From Halomonas jincaotanensis (GTDB lineage Bacteria > Pseudomonadota > Gammaproteobacteria > Pseudomonadales > Halomonadaceae), in assembly GCF_018448785.1 (NCBI RefSeq), contig NZ_JAHCLU010000015.1, positions 48,983-112,982 of the forward strand: 64,000 bases of DNA. The letters are read 5' to 3'. Numbering within the stretch: the stretch's first letter is position 1; every line of letters starts with the position of its first letter. Shown one piece after another: positions 37,241 through 45,869 of this stretch. The position numbers and the translations under genes were made by a program. Under the pieces are notes generated by a model. The model was not told where the DNA came from. It searched no databases and worked only from the letters and a program-made list of their open reading frames with translations.

Positions 37241-38442
37241 TATTTGTCTCCTGCCTGTGCCAGTTGGTCGAGAACGGCGCCCTTGACCACGACGCCGAGC
37301 AGCCGGCGGTCTTCATCCACCACGGCGATGGGAAAGCTCTTTTCGCTGAACATCGCGAAGAGATTATGCATCGGCTCTTCTGGGCCCACGGATCGGAAAT
37401 CCTGGATCATGCAGTCGCGAATATTGTCCTTGCCGTCCTTGCTGGCCTGGTCGGCGGCATCGGCCTCGACCAGTCCCAGCAGCTTGCGGTCGCGACTGGT
37501 GACGTAGATCGAGTCGATGGCATTGTCCTTCATCTTGCGCAGCGCCGTGCGCGGACCGTCATCCTCGCGGGCGGTGGCGCGAACCGGGCGCATGGCGCTC
37601 TCGGCAGTCAGGATGCGTGACTTGTCGACGCCCTCGATGAAGCGGCGTACATAGTCGTCGGCGGGCTGGGTGAGGATCTCCTCAGGGGAGCCGATCTGCA
37701 CCACTTCCCCATCCTTGAGTAGCACGATGCGATCACCGATAGTCAGGGCTTCGTCCAGATCATGGGTGATGAACACGGTGGTCTTCTGCATGCGGCTCTG
37801 GAGCTCGAGCAACTCCTGCTGCATGTCGCCGCGGATCAGCGGGTCGAGTGCCGAGAAAGCCTCATCCATCAACAGCACGGTGGCGTCGTTGGCTAGTGCT
37901 CGGGCCAGGCCCACGCGCTGCTGCATGCCACCGGAAAGCTGGTTGGGCAGGGAGTCTTCCCAGCCCTCCAGTCCCACCTGTTTGAGTGCGTTGCGCGCGA
38001 TCTCGGCGCGCTCGGTCTTGTCGACGCCGCGAATCTCCAGCCCGAACTCGGCATTCTGTTGCACCGTGCGGTGGGGAAAAAGCGCGAAGTTCTGGAAGAC
38101 CATCGAGAAGTGGCGACGGCGGCATTCCAGCAGCGCCTTGTCACCAAGCTCGGGGATGTTCTCACCGTCGATGACGATTTCACCCTCGGTGGGTTCGATC
38201 AGACGATTGAGGCAGCGAATCAAGGTCGATTTACCGGACCCCGATAGTCCCATGATGACCAGCAGTTCCCCTTCGTGAACGTCGAAATTGATATTCGACA
38301 GGCCGAGTGTCTGGCCAGTTTTCTCGAAAATGTCGGCACGCCGCATTCCTTGCTCGCGCATCTCTAATGCTTTCTTCGGTTGGTTACCGAAGACTTTGGT
38401 CAGGTTGCGAACCCGAATCTTGACGTTGCGGTTCTCGTTCAT
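37240..38442 (-). CDS. proV: Glycine betaine-type ABC importer, ATPase with CBS domains
   Basis: A 400-residue ATPase: Walker A GLSGSGKST, signature LSGGMQQR, Walker B VLLMDEAFSALD, and two C-terminal CBS repeats (from about residue 280) that in OpuA sense ionic strength. First gene of the operon; a palindrome about 135 bases upstream is a candidate operator. Probably takes up glycine betaine for osmoprotection or catabolism. Confidence 0.92.
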   Translation of the reverse strand: MNENRNVKIRVRNLTKVFGNQPKKALEMREQGMRRADIFEKTGQTLGLSNINFDVHEGELLVIMGLSGSGKSTLIRCLNRLIEPTEGEIVIDGENIPELGDKALLECRRRHFSMVFQNFALFPHRTVQQNAEFGLEIRGVDKTERAEIARNALKQVGLEGWEDSLPNQLSGGMQQRVGLARALANDATVLLMDEAFSALDPLIRGDMQQELLELQSRMQKTTVFITHDLDEALTIGDRIVLLKDGEVVQIGSPEEILTQPADDYVRRFIEGVDKSRILTAESAMRPVRATAREDDGPRTALRKMKDNAIDSIYVTSRDRKLLGLVEADAADQASKDGKDNIRDCMIQDFRSVGPEEPMHNLFAMFSEKSFPIAVVDEDRRLLGVVVKGAVLDQLAQAGDK

Positions 38443-38576
38443 TGGCTAAGCCTTTTTTGTCAGCTCCCCGCATGACGCAAACGCGCCCGAAGGATCGAGT
38501 ATCGAGACATAGGATGACCGTGACATGATGCCACTGGGCACCGTTGACGGCTGAAGATTGCCTACCCTATTGGTTT

Positions 38577-38592
38577 TTGAACGATCATTCAA
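38577..38592. promoter_or_regulatory. BetI-like palindromic operator candidate
   Basis: TTGAACGATCATTCAA is an inverted repeat with 14 of 16 positions symmetric (TTGAA...TTCAA arms). It lies in the 251-base gap between proV and the sugar dehydrogenase gene, on the promoter side of proV. The half-sites resemble those reported for the TetR-type choline regulator BetI. No betI gene is in the window, so this is a motif-based guess. Confidence 0.4.
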
Positions 38593-38693
38593 ATTAGATG
38601 CGGTGCAGCATTCGGGCTGACAGTCTCGCATGACGACACGACCGGACGTGAAAACGCCCGGTCATTGTGAGTCAACGCAAGGGGAGGGGAAGG

Positions 38694-39872
38694 CTAGTCG
38701 GCAGGCGTCAGCCGAAAGAGGCTGCCATCGGCTTCGTCGTTGAGCAGGTAGATGGCGCCATCGTGGCCCAGGCGCACGTCGCGGATGCGACCGATCTCTC
38801 CTTCGAGGATGAGCTCGCGTTCGCTGACTTCCGAGCCATCGAGCGACAGACGTACCAGCTTTTCGCTCGACAGGCCGCCGGCCAGCAGGTCGCCTTGCCA
38901 TGCCGGGAAGGCGTCGCCCGTGACCTCGGCCAGGCCCGAGGGGGCGAAGCGGCCTTCGAAGACATGCACTGGGTCGCGCATGCCGGGCGCGCTGTCGACG
39001 CCGATAGGCTGATTGGTGGCGTAGTCGTTACCACGACTTACCTCCGGCCAGCCGTAGTTCACACCGGGCTCGATGCGGTTGAGCTCATCGCCGGTGCGCG
39101 GGCCGTGCTCCGTCGACCAGATCTCGCCGTCGTAGGTAACGGTCAGTCCCTGTGGGTTGCGATTGCCGAGACTGTAGAGCGCATCGAGCGTATCGTCATC
39201 GTCGACGAAGGGGTTGTCGTCCGGCACGTCGCCAGTGGCGGTCAGGCGCAGGAAGCTACCGGCGTGGTCGCCGCCGTCCTGGGCGCGCTCGGGGGTGACG
39301 CCGCGATCGCCGATGCTCATCAGCAGGGTGCCGTCATCGAGCCAGGCGAGCCGCGAGCCATAGTGGCGGCCGGGTTGCGAGAAGCGGTCCTGCACGAATA
39401 CCTCCTTGACATCGACCAGGCGCTCGCCCTCGAGTCGTGCGCGGCTGAGGGTGGAGGCGGTGCCGCCATCGCCCGCCTGGCTCCAGGTGAAATAGATCCA
39501 GTCATGCTCTCCCGTAGCACCAGTACTGTCGCTGCTGCTCCCGCCATTGCCATAGTCAGGGTGCAGGACGATATCGAGCAGGCCGCCCTGGCCATGATTC
39601 GACACCTCGGGCACGCCATCGAGGCGAACCACTTCGCCGTCGGTGTCGATCAGCGCGATGCTCCCGGAGCGCTCGGTCACCAGGTAGCGGCCATCGGGCA
39701 GCTCGGCCATGGCCCAAGGGTTTTCCAACCCGGTAGCGATCCGCTCCAGGCGCAGATCGTGATGTTTAGTGGTGATGCGCTTCTCGACGATCTCGGCGGC
39801 CTGGCCCGGGCTGGCGCTCAGGGCGCCGCCTAGCAGCAAGGCGGTCAAGAGTGCGTGACGTGGCGTGTGCAT
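38694..39872 (-). CDS. PQQ-dependent aldose sugar dehydrogenase-like protein
   Basis: A 392-residue periplasmic beta-propeller of the glucose/sorbosone dehydrogenase family (YliI-like). Signal peptide ends near ASPGQA (about residue 25). Family blocks: LENPWAMAELPDGRYLVTER, GQGGLLDIVLHPDY, GNRNPQGLTV, EHGPRTGDELNRIEPGVNYG. GAGGGGAA precedes the ATG at 39872; the much longer frame runs antisense through other genes. It would oxidise aldoses and feed the respiratory chain if PQQ is available. Confidence 0.88.
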   Translation of the reverse strand: MHTPRHALLTALLLGGALSASPGQAAEIVEKRITTKHHDLRLERIATGLENPWAMAELPDGRYLVTERSGSIALIDTDGEVVRLDGVPEVSNHGQGGLLDIVLHPDYGNGGSSSDSTGATGEHDWIYFTWSQAGDGGTASTLSRARLEGERLVDVKEVFVQDRFSQPGRHYGSRLAWLDDGTLLMSIGDRGVTPERAQDGGDHAGSFLRLTATGDVPDDNPFVDDDDTLDALYSLGNRNPQGLTVTYDGEIWSTEHGPRTGDELNRIEPGVNYGWPEVSRGNDYATNQPIGVDSAPGMRDPVHVFEGRFAPSGLAEVTGDAFPAWQGDLLAGGLSSEKLVRLSLDGSEVSERELILEGEIGRIRDVRLGHDGAIYLLNDEADGSLFRLTPAD

Positions 39873-39958
39873 GCGGCTTTCCCCTCGATAACTATACCTG
39901 CATAGGGACTTCGCCGGGAGAAGGGTGTTCCCCGTGAGGACCGCCATCGATCTCGGAA

Positions 39959-40834
39959 TTACATCAGGAGTGCCAGCAGGATCGGCAGGTAGACCAGCGA
40001 TAGCAGGGTAGAGCAGAACACCAGGCTCGCCGTGTACTCGGGCTCGCGCTTGGCCCGCTGGGCGAACAGGTAGTTGAACACCGCCACCGGCATGCTCATC
40101 TGCAGGATCAGGATGCTCTGGGCCATGGGTGGCAGCCCGAGCAGATGGCCGATGCCCCAGGCGACCCCGACCGCCAACGGAATGCGCAGCAGGCTGAAGC
40201 GGATGCCGGACTTGAGGTTCCTGACCTGGATGCTGGCCAGCGACACCCCCAGGGTAATCAGCATCAGTGGCACCGTGAAGCCGGAAATAAGGTCCACGCT
40301 GTTGTGCAGCCAGAGTGGTAGGTCGGTGTTGGTCACCAACAGCGCCAGCGAGATCAGAATGGCGTAGACGGTGGGCGTCTTCACCAGGGTCTTCAGCGGA
40401 TTGCCGCGGCTGATTAGCATGGTGCCCAAGGTGAACTGGAAAAGCGCGACGGTGACCATCACCGTGATGCCGAACACGAAGCCCGACTGGCCGAAGGCGT
40501 AGAGCACCACCGGCAACCCCATGTTGCCGGTGTTGGGATACATGGTCGGTGCCAGCAGCACCCGCCAGTCGCGTTTCAGCAGCCAGGCCAGAAAGAAGGC
40601 CAGCCCTGCCATGGCTACTAGCACCAGCGCCGTGGCCAGCATGGTGAGGCCGAAGCTGCCGGCATCGATGTCGGCGCCGGAGAGTGACGCCAGCACCAGC
40701 GCCGGAGTGCCAATGTTGAAGACCAGGCGGGTGACAAACTCGATCGGATAGGAATAGCCGAGGCGTATCCAGGCAAAGCCCAGGCCGGCCCCGGTCAGCA
40801 CAGGCGCCATCACGGCGAAGAGTTGGGCAAGCAT
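39959..40834 (-). CDS. AEC-family auxin/malonate-type permease
   Basis: A 291-residue membrane protein with about ten helices of the auxin efflux carrier family (PTMYPNTGNMGLPVVLYAFG is the typical N-x-G-N-x-G-L-P block). Substrate unknown. The ATG at 40834 gives the normal N-terminus (LFAVMAPVLTGAGLGFAWIR). Confidence 0.88.
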   Translation of the reverse strand: MLAQLFAVMAPVLTGAGLGFAWIRLGYSYPIEFVTRLVFNIGTPALVLASLSGADIDAGSFGLTMLATALVLVAMAGLAFFLAWLLKRDWRVLLAPTMYPNTGNMGLPVVLYAFGQSGFVFGITVMVTVALFQFTLGTMLISRGNPLKTLVKTPTVYAILISLALLVTNTDLPLWLHNSVDLISGFTVPLMLITLGVSLASIQVRNLKSGIRFSLLRIPLAVGVAWGIGHLLGLPPMAQSILILQMSMPVAVFNYLFAQRAKREPEYTASLVFCSTLLSLVYLPILLALLM

Positions 40835-40952
40835 GCGTTTTTCCAAGCGGCGACGAGTATTCGACCATTGTCGTAAATTGCTCAGCCCTGATGCAAGTGG
40901 CATGTCGAGCCCGGTGCCGGCGCTGGGCCAAAACCGGGGTCGCGCTTGTCTG

Positions 40953-42000
40953 TCAGAATTCATAACGCGCAGAGATCCAGAGGCGGCGGCCTTTTTCACT
41001 GTTGGCATACACATTGCCGTAACGGCTGCCGTCCCAGTAGGCGCGATAGTCGACGAAGTCCTTGTCGAGCAGGTTATAGAGGGTGGCGCTGAGCGTGACG
41101 TTGTCGGAGACGGCGTAATTGCAACCCAGGTGGAACAATGAATAGGCCCTTGAAATCGCCGCGCTTCTGCACGCTGTCGGTGTAGGAACAGTTGGCGCCG
41201 AGATTCCACGCCAGGGCCAACTGGATGCGGCTGGATAGCTCGATACCCCGAGTGACGGCCTCGGTCGCCAGGCCGTCATCGAGTTCAGCATCCCACCACT
41301 GGCCGCCAAACGTCGCGACATGATCGCCCAGCGGCACGATGAACTTGCTGTCGATCACCCGGTTGTGGGTTTCCAGTTCGCGTGGCTGGCCACCAATGAT
41401 CGAGGGGAAACCGGCATAGGGTTCGCCGATTGTGCCCGGGATAGTGCGCCCTTCGGTCGAGGTGGTGTTGTGCATCACGCTCGATTCCAATGTGCCGCTG
41501 GCAAAGCGTCCCGTGTGGCCAATGGCCAGCGGTTCACGCTCGAAGCGCAACTCGTCCGCGTAGCCATTGGCCGTGCCCGGGTCCGGCTCGCAGCTGCAGC
41601 CCAAGCCGGTCCGCCACCAACGGAATGCTGGTTTACAAGTTGATGGCCCGGCTATCGCCAAAGTCGTCGTCCTGATTGACGGTGGTTTCCACTCCCACTG
41701 AGCCGGTCCATTCACGCCCCATGCGGCTGGTGATGATATTGATGACCCCGCCCATGGCATCGAAGCCGTACAGCGTCGACATCGGCCCCCGAATCACCTC
41801 GATACGTTCAATGCTCGAGACCGGCGGGAAGAAACGGGTGGACGTTTCACCGAAACCATTGGGCGTCACGCTGCCGGCGGCATTCCGTCGGCGTCCGTCG
41901 ATCAGTACCAGCGTATGGACGCGGCGGCAACGACTATGGCATGTGTCCACACGCATCGAGAAGGATATTCCATGCGATTCACCACCTTGAGTGATAATTT
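40953..42000 (-). pseudogene. Fragmented TonB-dependent outer-membrane receptor
   Basis: Three pieces in different frames add up to a damaged receptor. The plug piece (about 41700-41940) has HTLVLIDGRRRN and IERIEVIRGPMSTLYGFDAM. The barrel middle (about 41190-41590) follows after a frame change, and the C-terminal strand piece (40953-41140) ends ISARYEF with the usual terminal Phe. The signal peptide and TonB box are missing, and the total is much shorter than a normal 650-700-residue receptor. Family likely siderophore or cobalamin uptake; clearly not functional as read. Confidence 0.8.
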
Positions 42001-42150
42001 TTATCAAATGATATTTTGAGTCTAATGGAATTATTTACTTTTTGAAATGCGAGCTTTCACCACACCCCGTGTTAGCCGGAGAGCGGGGGCGGTGAGCTTT
42101 GTCGGGGGAGAGTGGTCGAGGAGTGAGGTAGAGAAAGGGGCACTGATAAA

Positions 42151-42186
42151 CGCAAGCAGCCCGATCCGGGGATCGGGCTGCTTGCG
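42151..42186 (-). terminator. Terminator of the PRC-barrel gene
   Basis: A perfect 16-bp stem (42151-42166 with 42171-42186) with a 4-base loop is followed, reading leftward, by TTT. It lies directly after the leftward PRC-barrel gene. Confidence 0.75.
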
Positions 42187-42241
42187 TTGCTGCCAATTAA
42201 GGTTTCGGCTAAATGGTTAAGTGGCCATCGGGAAGGCGGGG

Positions 42242-42793
42242 TTACTCTGAAGCCGCTTCCTGGGTGCGCTCTCCGACGTTTTCCAATGCTGCGCCGATGC
42301 GGTCCAGCGCTTTGGTGGCGCCTTCCTGCGTGTTTTCCCAGGCACTGGCGGCACCCTCTTTGGTCTGCTCCCAGGCCTCTTGGGTGCTCTGGCGCGCATT
42401 CTGCCACCAGTCATTGGTGTACTCCGGCTGCTGGGTGACCTCTTCCTCGCTCATGTCGACCAATACACGATATTCCATGTCGTCGAGATCATCGCTGTTT
42501 TGGGTTTCGACGGTGAATTGGCCGGTTTCCAAGACATATTGCTTCTCACCCATGTCGAGCAGGTTGCCGGTATCGATTACCAGGGCACGTATCTGCATGT
42601 CATTGTCGAGCAGGATGTCTTCCACTTCGCCGATTTCCTCATCAGGGTTGGCCTGGGTGTAGACATCGGCATCAAGCAGCTCCTCGGTGGAGTACAGGCC
42701 ATCCGGCGCCGCTATGGCGCTGCCGCCGAAGGCGAGGCCACCGGCGACCAAAAGACCAAGAAGCGCGGGATTACGGGGATAGGAAGATGTCAT
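42242..42793 (-). CDS. Secreted PRC-barrel domain protein
   Basis: A 183-residue protein with a signal peptide ending SAIAA (about residue 28), a PRC-barrel domain (GEVEDILLDNDMQIRALVID) and a C-terminal amphipathic region rich in Trp, Thr and Glu (WWQNARQSTQEAWEQTKEGA). AAGGAG precedes the ATG at 42793. PRC-barrel proteins of this kind are common, stress-linked and of unknown function. Confidence 0.85.
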   Translation of the reverse strand: MTSSYPRNPALLGLLVAGGLAFGGSAIAAPDGLYSTEELLDADVYTQANPDEEIGEVEDILLDNDMQIRALVIDTGNLLDMGEKQYVLETGQFTVETQNSDDLDDMEYRVLVDMSEEEVTQQPEYTNDWWQNARQSTQEAWEQTKEGAASAWENTQEGATKALDRIGAALENVGERTQEAASE

Positions 42794-42962
42794 GAAAGAA
42801 CTCCTTTGAGCGAAAAATTCCGTGTGTACGATGGCGGATAGACGCCATCCCACGCCACTTAGTCGCCTGAGCTGTCGGTAAGTTCACTGACCCCAGGCTT
42901 AGAGTATCACATGTCTCTGGCCCTGCTGTTCGGCATTCGCTATCATACGCCCGCGCAAGCAA

Positions 42963-43039
<77 letters not shown>

Positions 43040-43045
43040 AATTCA

Positions 43046-43100
43046 GCTTTCATACAGTCCCAGAGGCTACGCAAAGCACCGCAAGGCATTGTATGAAAGC
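43046..43100. repeat. Inverted repeat next to the tRNA attachment site
   Basis: Perfect 10-base arms GCTTTCATAC (43046-43055) and GTATGAAAGC (43091-43100) lie 35 bases apart directly behind the tRNA. Their position between the likely attL and the integrase gene suggests integrase arm sites or an IHF/Xis-organised structure. Proposed by position only. Confidence 0.45.
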
Positions 43101-43133
43101 GATTTCTTCTGCCTGATGTTCCCAGGAATTCCC

Positions 43134-43199
43134 TTGACATCCCACTTAATATGGGGGCACATAAGGGGGCATTTTAATCCCCCGGCTATAGGTGCCCCC
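43134..43199 (+). promoter_or_regulatory. Integrase promoter/operator region
   Basis: TTGACA at 43134-43139 is a consensus -35 box; a convincing -10 is not evident (CATAA near 43159-43163). Downstream are inverted repeats: GGGGGCAC (43153-43160) with GTGCCCCC (43192-43199), and a second GGGGGCA (43165-43171). They reach up to the integrase ATG and could be an autoregulatory site or hide the ribosome site in a hairpin. Confidence 0.4.
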
Positions 43200-44444
43200 A
43201 TGAGTAATGCACGCCAGCTGAATAAGCTGTCAGCGGTCGAAGCCCGTACCGCTGCTCCCGATCCTGAGAACCCTAAGACGTATCGCCTTGCTGATGGCGG
43301 GGGGCTTTACCTGGAGGTGACGTCGAAGGGGGGAAAGTATTGGAGGATGAAGTACCGCATTCATGGCAAAGAGAAACGCTTGGCCATTGGCGTTTATGGC
43401 GAGGGAAAGGGGAAAGTGTCGTTGAAGGCGGCCAGGACGGCCCGCGACAAGGCTAAAGAGCTGCTCGTGCAGGGGCTGGACCCTAGTACCGCGAAGAAAA
43501 TTGCCAAGCAGGAGGGCAAGGCTTCCGCTACCAACACCTTCCGCGCAGTGGCCATCGAATGGCTTGAGCAGGTTCATAAGCACAAGGTGGTGCCTGACCA
43601 CTACGACAAGAACAAGCGTCGCCTGGAGCGTGATGCCTTTCCGGCGCTGGGGAATCGCCCAATCGCTGATATCACCGCTCCCGAGCTGCTGGAATGCTTG
43701 CGCAGGGTCGAGAAGCGAGGGCATCTTGAAACCGCTATCCGTGTGAAGACAGTGTGTGGCCAGGTGTTTCGCTATGGCATTGTTACAGGGCGGGCCGAAC
43801 GCGACCCCAGTGCCGACCTACGCGGTGCATTGCGTCAGCCCGAGGTAAATCACTACGCAGCCATCACGGACCCCGAGGAGCTACCACCCCTTTTACGCGC
43901 CATCGATGGTTATCGTGGCCAACCCGTAACCATTGCGGCATTGAAACTAGTCTCCTTGGTGTTCGTCCGCCCTGGTGACCTTCGACACGCCGCTTGGGAT
44001 GCAATAGACCTAGAGGCGGCTACCTGGACCTTCCAGCCTGGCAAAGGTTCGCCACCACTGATCGTGCCGATGCCACGCCAAGCGGTGCAGATACTTCGAG
44101 ACCTGAACGGACTGACAGGACGTGGTCAATACGTATTTCCGGGGCTGCGAAGCAGCAAGCGACCAATGAGCGAAAACACACTTAAAAGCGCACTGGACAG
44201 TATGGGCTTCAAAGGGAAAATGACCGCCCACGGCTTTCGTGCGATGGCACGTACAATCCTTGCCGAGCGCCTGAATTATCCAGAAAAATATATCGAGCAG
44301 CAATTGGCTCATGTGGTTAGAGACTTCAACGGGCGAGCCTACAACCGGACTAAATTTCTTGAACAGCGTCGAGAAATGTTGCAAGCCTGGGCCGATTATC
44401 TTGAAGTCCTTCGAGACAGCAATGGAGAGAAATTTTCTCATTGA
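43200..44444 (+). CDS. int: P4-type tyrosine recombinase (integrase)
   Basis: A 414-residue integrase with the N-terminal DUF4102 domain (TYRLADGGGLYLEVTSKGGK, residues about 25-110), a core-binding domain and a catalytic domain. Catalytic residues visible: Arg in FVRPGDLRHAAW, His and Arg in HGFRAMART, His in QLAHVV, and the nucleophile Tyr in RAYNRTKF. The ATG at 43200 is taken because upstream codons are not family-like. Located 160 bases after a tRNA and reading away from it, it is the founding gene of the element to the right. Confidence 0.93.
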   Translation: MSNARQLNKLSAVEARTAAPDPENPKTYRLADGGGLYLEVTSKGGKYWRMKYRIHGKEKRLAIGVYGEGKGKVSLKAARTARDKAKELLVQGLDPSTAKKIAKQEGKASATNTFRAVAIEWLEQVHKHKVVPDHYDKNKRRLERDAFPALGNRPIADITAPELLECLRRVEKRGHLETAIRVKTVCGQVFRYGIVTGRAERDPSADLRGALRQPEVNHYAAITDPEELPPLLRAIDGYRGQPVTIAALKLVSLVFVRPGDLRHAAWDAIDLEAATWTFQPGKGSPPLIVPMPRQAVQILRDLNGLTGRGQYVFPGLRSSKRPMSENTLKSALDSMGFKGKMTAHGFRAMARTILAERLNYPEKYIEQQLAHVVRDFNGRAYNRTKFLEQRREMLQAWADYLEVLRDSNGEKFSH

Positions 44445-44453
44445 TGCGCTTAG

Positions 44454-44531
44454 TTGCGGAAGTTGCGGGAAGATGGAAACACTCGTAGGTAGTGACTAGA
44501 TGTTGCGGAACAAATGCGGAATTTTTGCGGA
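44454..44531. repeat. Heptamer repeats (TTGCGGA) between int and the next gene
   Basis: Five copies of TTGCGGA or a one-base variant begin at 44454, 44463, 44503, 44514 and 44525. The last three are spaced exactly 11 bases, about one helical turn, and the final copy runs into the start codon at 44531. This looks like an array of protein-binding sites, either for autoregulation of the next gene, for an excisionase, or as replication iterons of a P4-like element. Confidence 0.55.
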
Positions 44532-45238
44532 TGACTATTATGATTGAAGAAGATGAGTTCGATACATTCGAAGAGCTTCAGGCCGAGCTTGATTCTTTGC
44601 TTCTGAGGATTAAGCTATGCATGCAGCACGAACGGCTAGAAAACATGTGGATGGAGCTAGACTATATTAATATCGACGAAGCAGTTAAAGCTGTGTATTG
44701 CTATGCCTCGCAACCGCATGATCGTTGTAACGTGTATAAAAAAAGGACTCTTAAGGAGGCGGCTTCCTTAGTTTACTTCAAACAAGTGGAATTTTCGAAG
44801 GAAATCTCCAAGGATATTTCTGAACACGGCCTTGATAAAGGCCATTTTCTAAATGCAATAAAGGCCTTGAATAAATGGGATGAAGAACCACCATATCCAC
44901 TCAATGACGTGCAGTTTTTTTACCTCGGGATCGCAGCAACCTCATATCTAAAAGGTGAAAGTCAGCATTTTGGACAAAACCTTGGGGTTGAAGTTATTTC
45001 TAAGAGAGCTGGAAAAATAGACCGAAGACTTACAGATCGGCATTTGGCAGCTTTTGATGTGTTTATTCGGAATCTCAAAGATCCCAAAGCTAATCCCATT
45101 GCACCAGCCCTTTTTAGTGATGTTGGGAGTAGATATGGTATGTCAGGTTCGACTGTTCGCGATGCATACTACAATCTAGATGAGGGGAGTTATTCCAAGA
45201 TGAAATCCCATTTACAAAAAATGGTCGAAAATTTGTAA
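44531..45238 (+). CDS. Hypothetical protein of the integrated element
   Basis: A 235-residue protein I do not recognise. The N-terminus is acidic and helical (EEDEFDTFEELQAELDSLLL), the middle is mixed, and near the C-terminus LFSDVGSRYGMSGSTVRDAY looks like a short helix-turn-helix, so DNA binding is possible. Codon use is AT-rich against the chromosome. Starts at 44531 or 44540; a heptamer repeat overlaps the first. It lies between integrase and AlpA genes, where satellites often keep regulators. Confidence 0.65.
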   Translation: MTIMIEEDEFDTFEELQAELDSLLLRIKLCMQHERLENMWMELDYINIDEAVKAVYCYASQPHDRCNVYKKRTLKEAASLVYFKQVEFSKEISKDISEHGLDKGHFLNAIKALNKWDEEPPYPLNDVQFFYLGIAATSYLKGESQHFGQNLGVEVISKRAGKIDRRLTDRHLAAFDVFIRNLKDPKANPIAPALFSDVGSRYGMSGSTVRDAYYNLDEGSYSKMKSHLQKMVENL

Positions 45239-45303
45239 ATACATTCGGAAGTGAGCCATTCATCCTTCAGCCATGCCCATCACAAACCACGGAGGTCCAT
45301 GGC

Positions 45304-45501
45304 ATGGCTGTACTACTGAAACGTCCTGAGGTGCGCGAGCGCACCACGCTGAGTGACTCAGCTCTATATCGTTTGATCAATAAGGGAGAGTTCCCTCCGC
45401 CCATCCAATTAGGGCCGCGTGCTGTAGCTTGGCTGGAAGAAGAGGTGACTGCTTGGATCGAGTCAAAGATCGAGGCAAGTCGCGAGAAGGAGGCCGCCTA
45501 A
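45304..45501 (+). CDS. AlpA-family regulator / excisionase
   Basis: A 65-residue winged-helix protein of the AlpA family: RTTLSDSALYRLINKGEFPP is the helix-turn-helix and IQLGPRAVAWLEEEVTAWIE the wing and following helix. In P4-like elements such proteins activate integrase or act as excisionase. AGG-rich sequence precedes the ATG. Its stop overlaps the next start by one base (TAATG). Confidence 0.88.
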   Translation: MAVLLKRPEVRERTTLSDSALYRLINKGEFPPPIQLGPRAVAWLEEEVTAWIESKIEASREKEAA

Positions 45502-45869
45502 TGTTGACTTTTATTAATGGTGGCCCTGAGCACAATGAAACGTTACTAGAGTATCGGGAGATATTCTTGCGAATCATGGATCTGTGCTATCAAATTAGTA
45601 TAGTCAACCCAGACTACGTAGCAAACATTACCTATGACGGTGTCAAACACAGTGTGTGTGTGGTCCTGACCCCGCGTACCCACCTAGAGGAAAGGTTTAG
45701 CGGTGGGAGAGTTAGAGCTGCATGGAGCCGAATGCTGTGGTTGCCTGTTGACCCTGATGATATTAGCGACAAAGAAAATTTCGACCGTCTTTATGGGGCC
45801 TATGAGCACCTCTATCGTGTTATGTGGGGTGACTTAGAAATGGCCGAGAACGGGAGGGCGCTGCAATGA
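45501..45869 (+). CDS. Hypothetical protein between alpA and the primase
   Basis: A 122-residue protein without a recognised domain. AAGGAGG at 45487-45493 and one-base overlap with alpA, plus four-base overlap with the primase gene (ATGA), show that it is truly translated and belongs to the replication operon. It is mildly acidic and may be a small accessory or regulatory factor. Confidence 0.7.
   Translation: MLTFINGGPEHNETLLEYREIFLRIMDLCYQISIVNPDYVANITYDGVKHSVCVVLTPRTHLEERFSGGRVRAAWSRMLWLPVDPDDISDKENFDRLYGAYEHLYRVMWGDLEMAENGRALQ

Noticed and set aside
41993..42005. Fur-box-like GATAATTTTTATC
   Set aside because: Only partly matches the 19-base consensus, and the gene behind it is a truncated pseudogene, so it is not listed as a feature.
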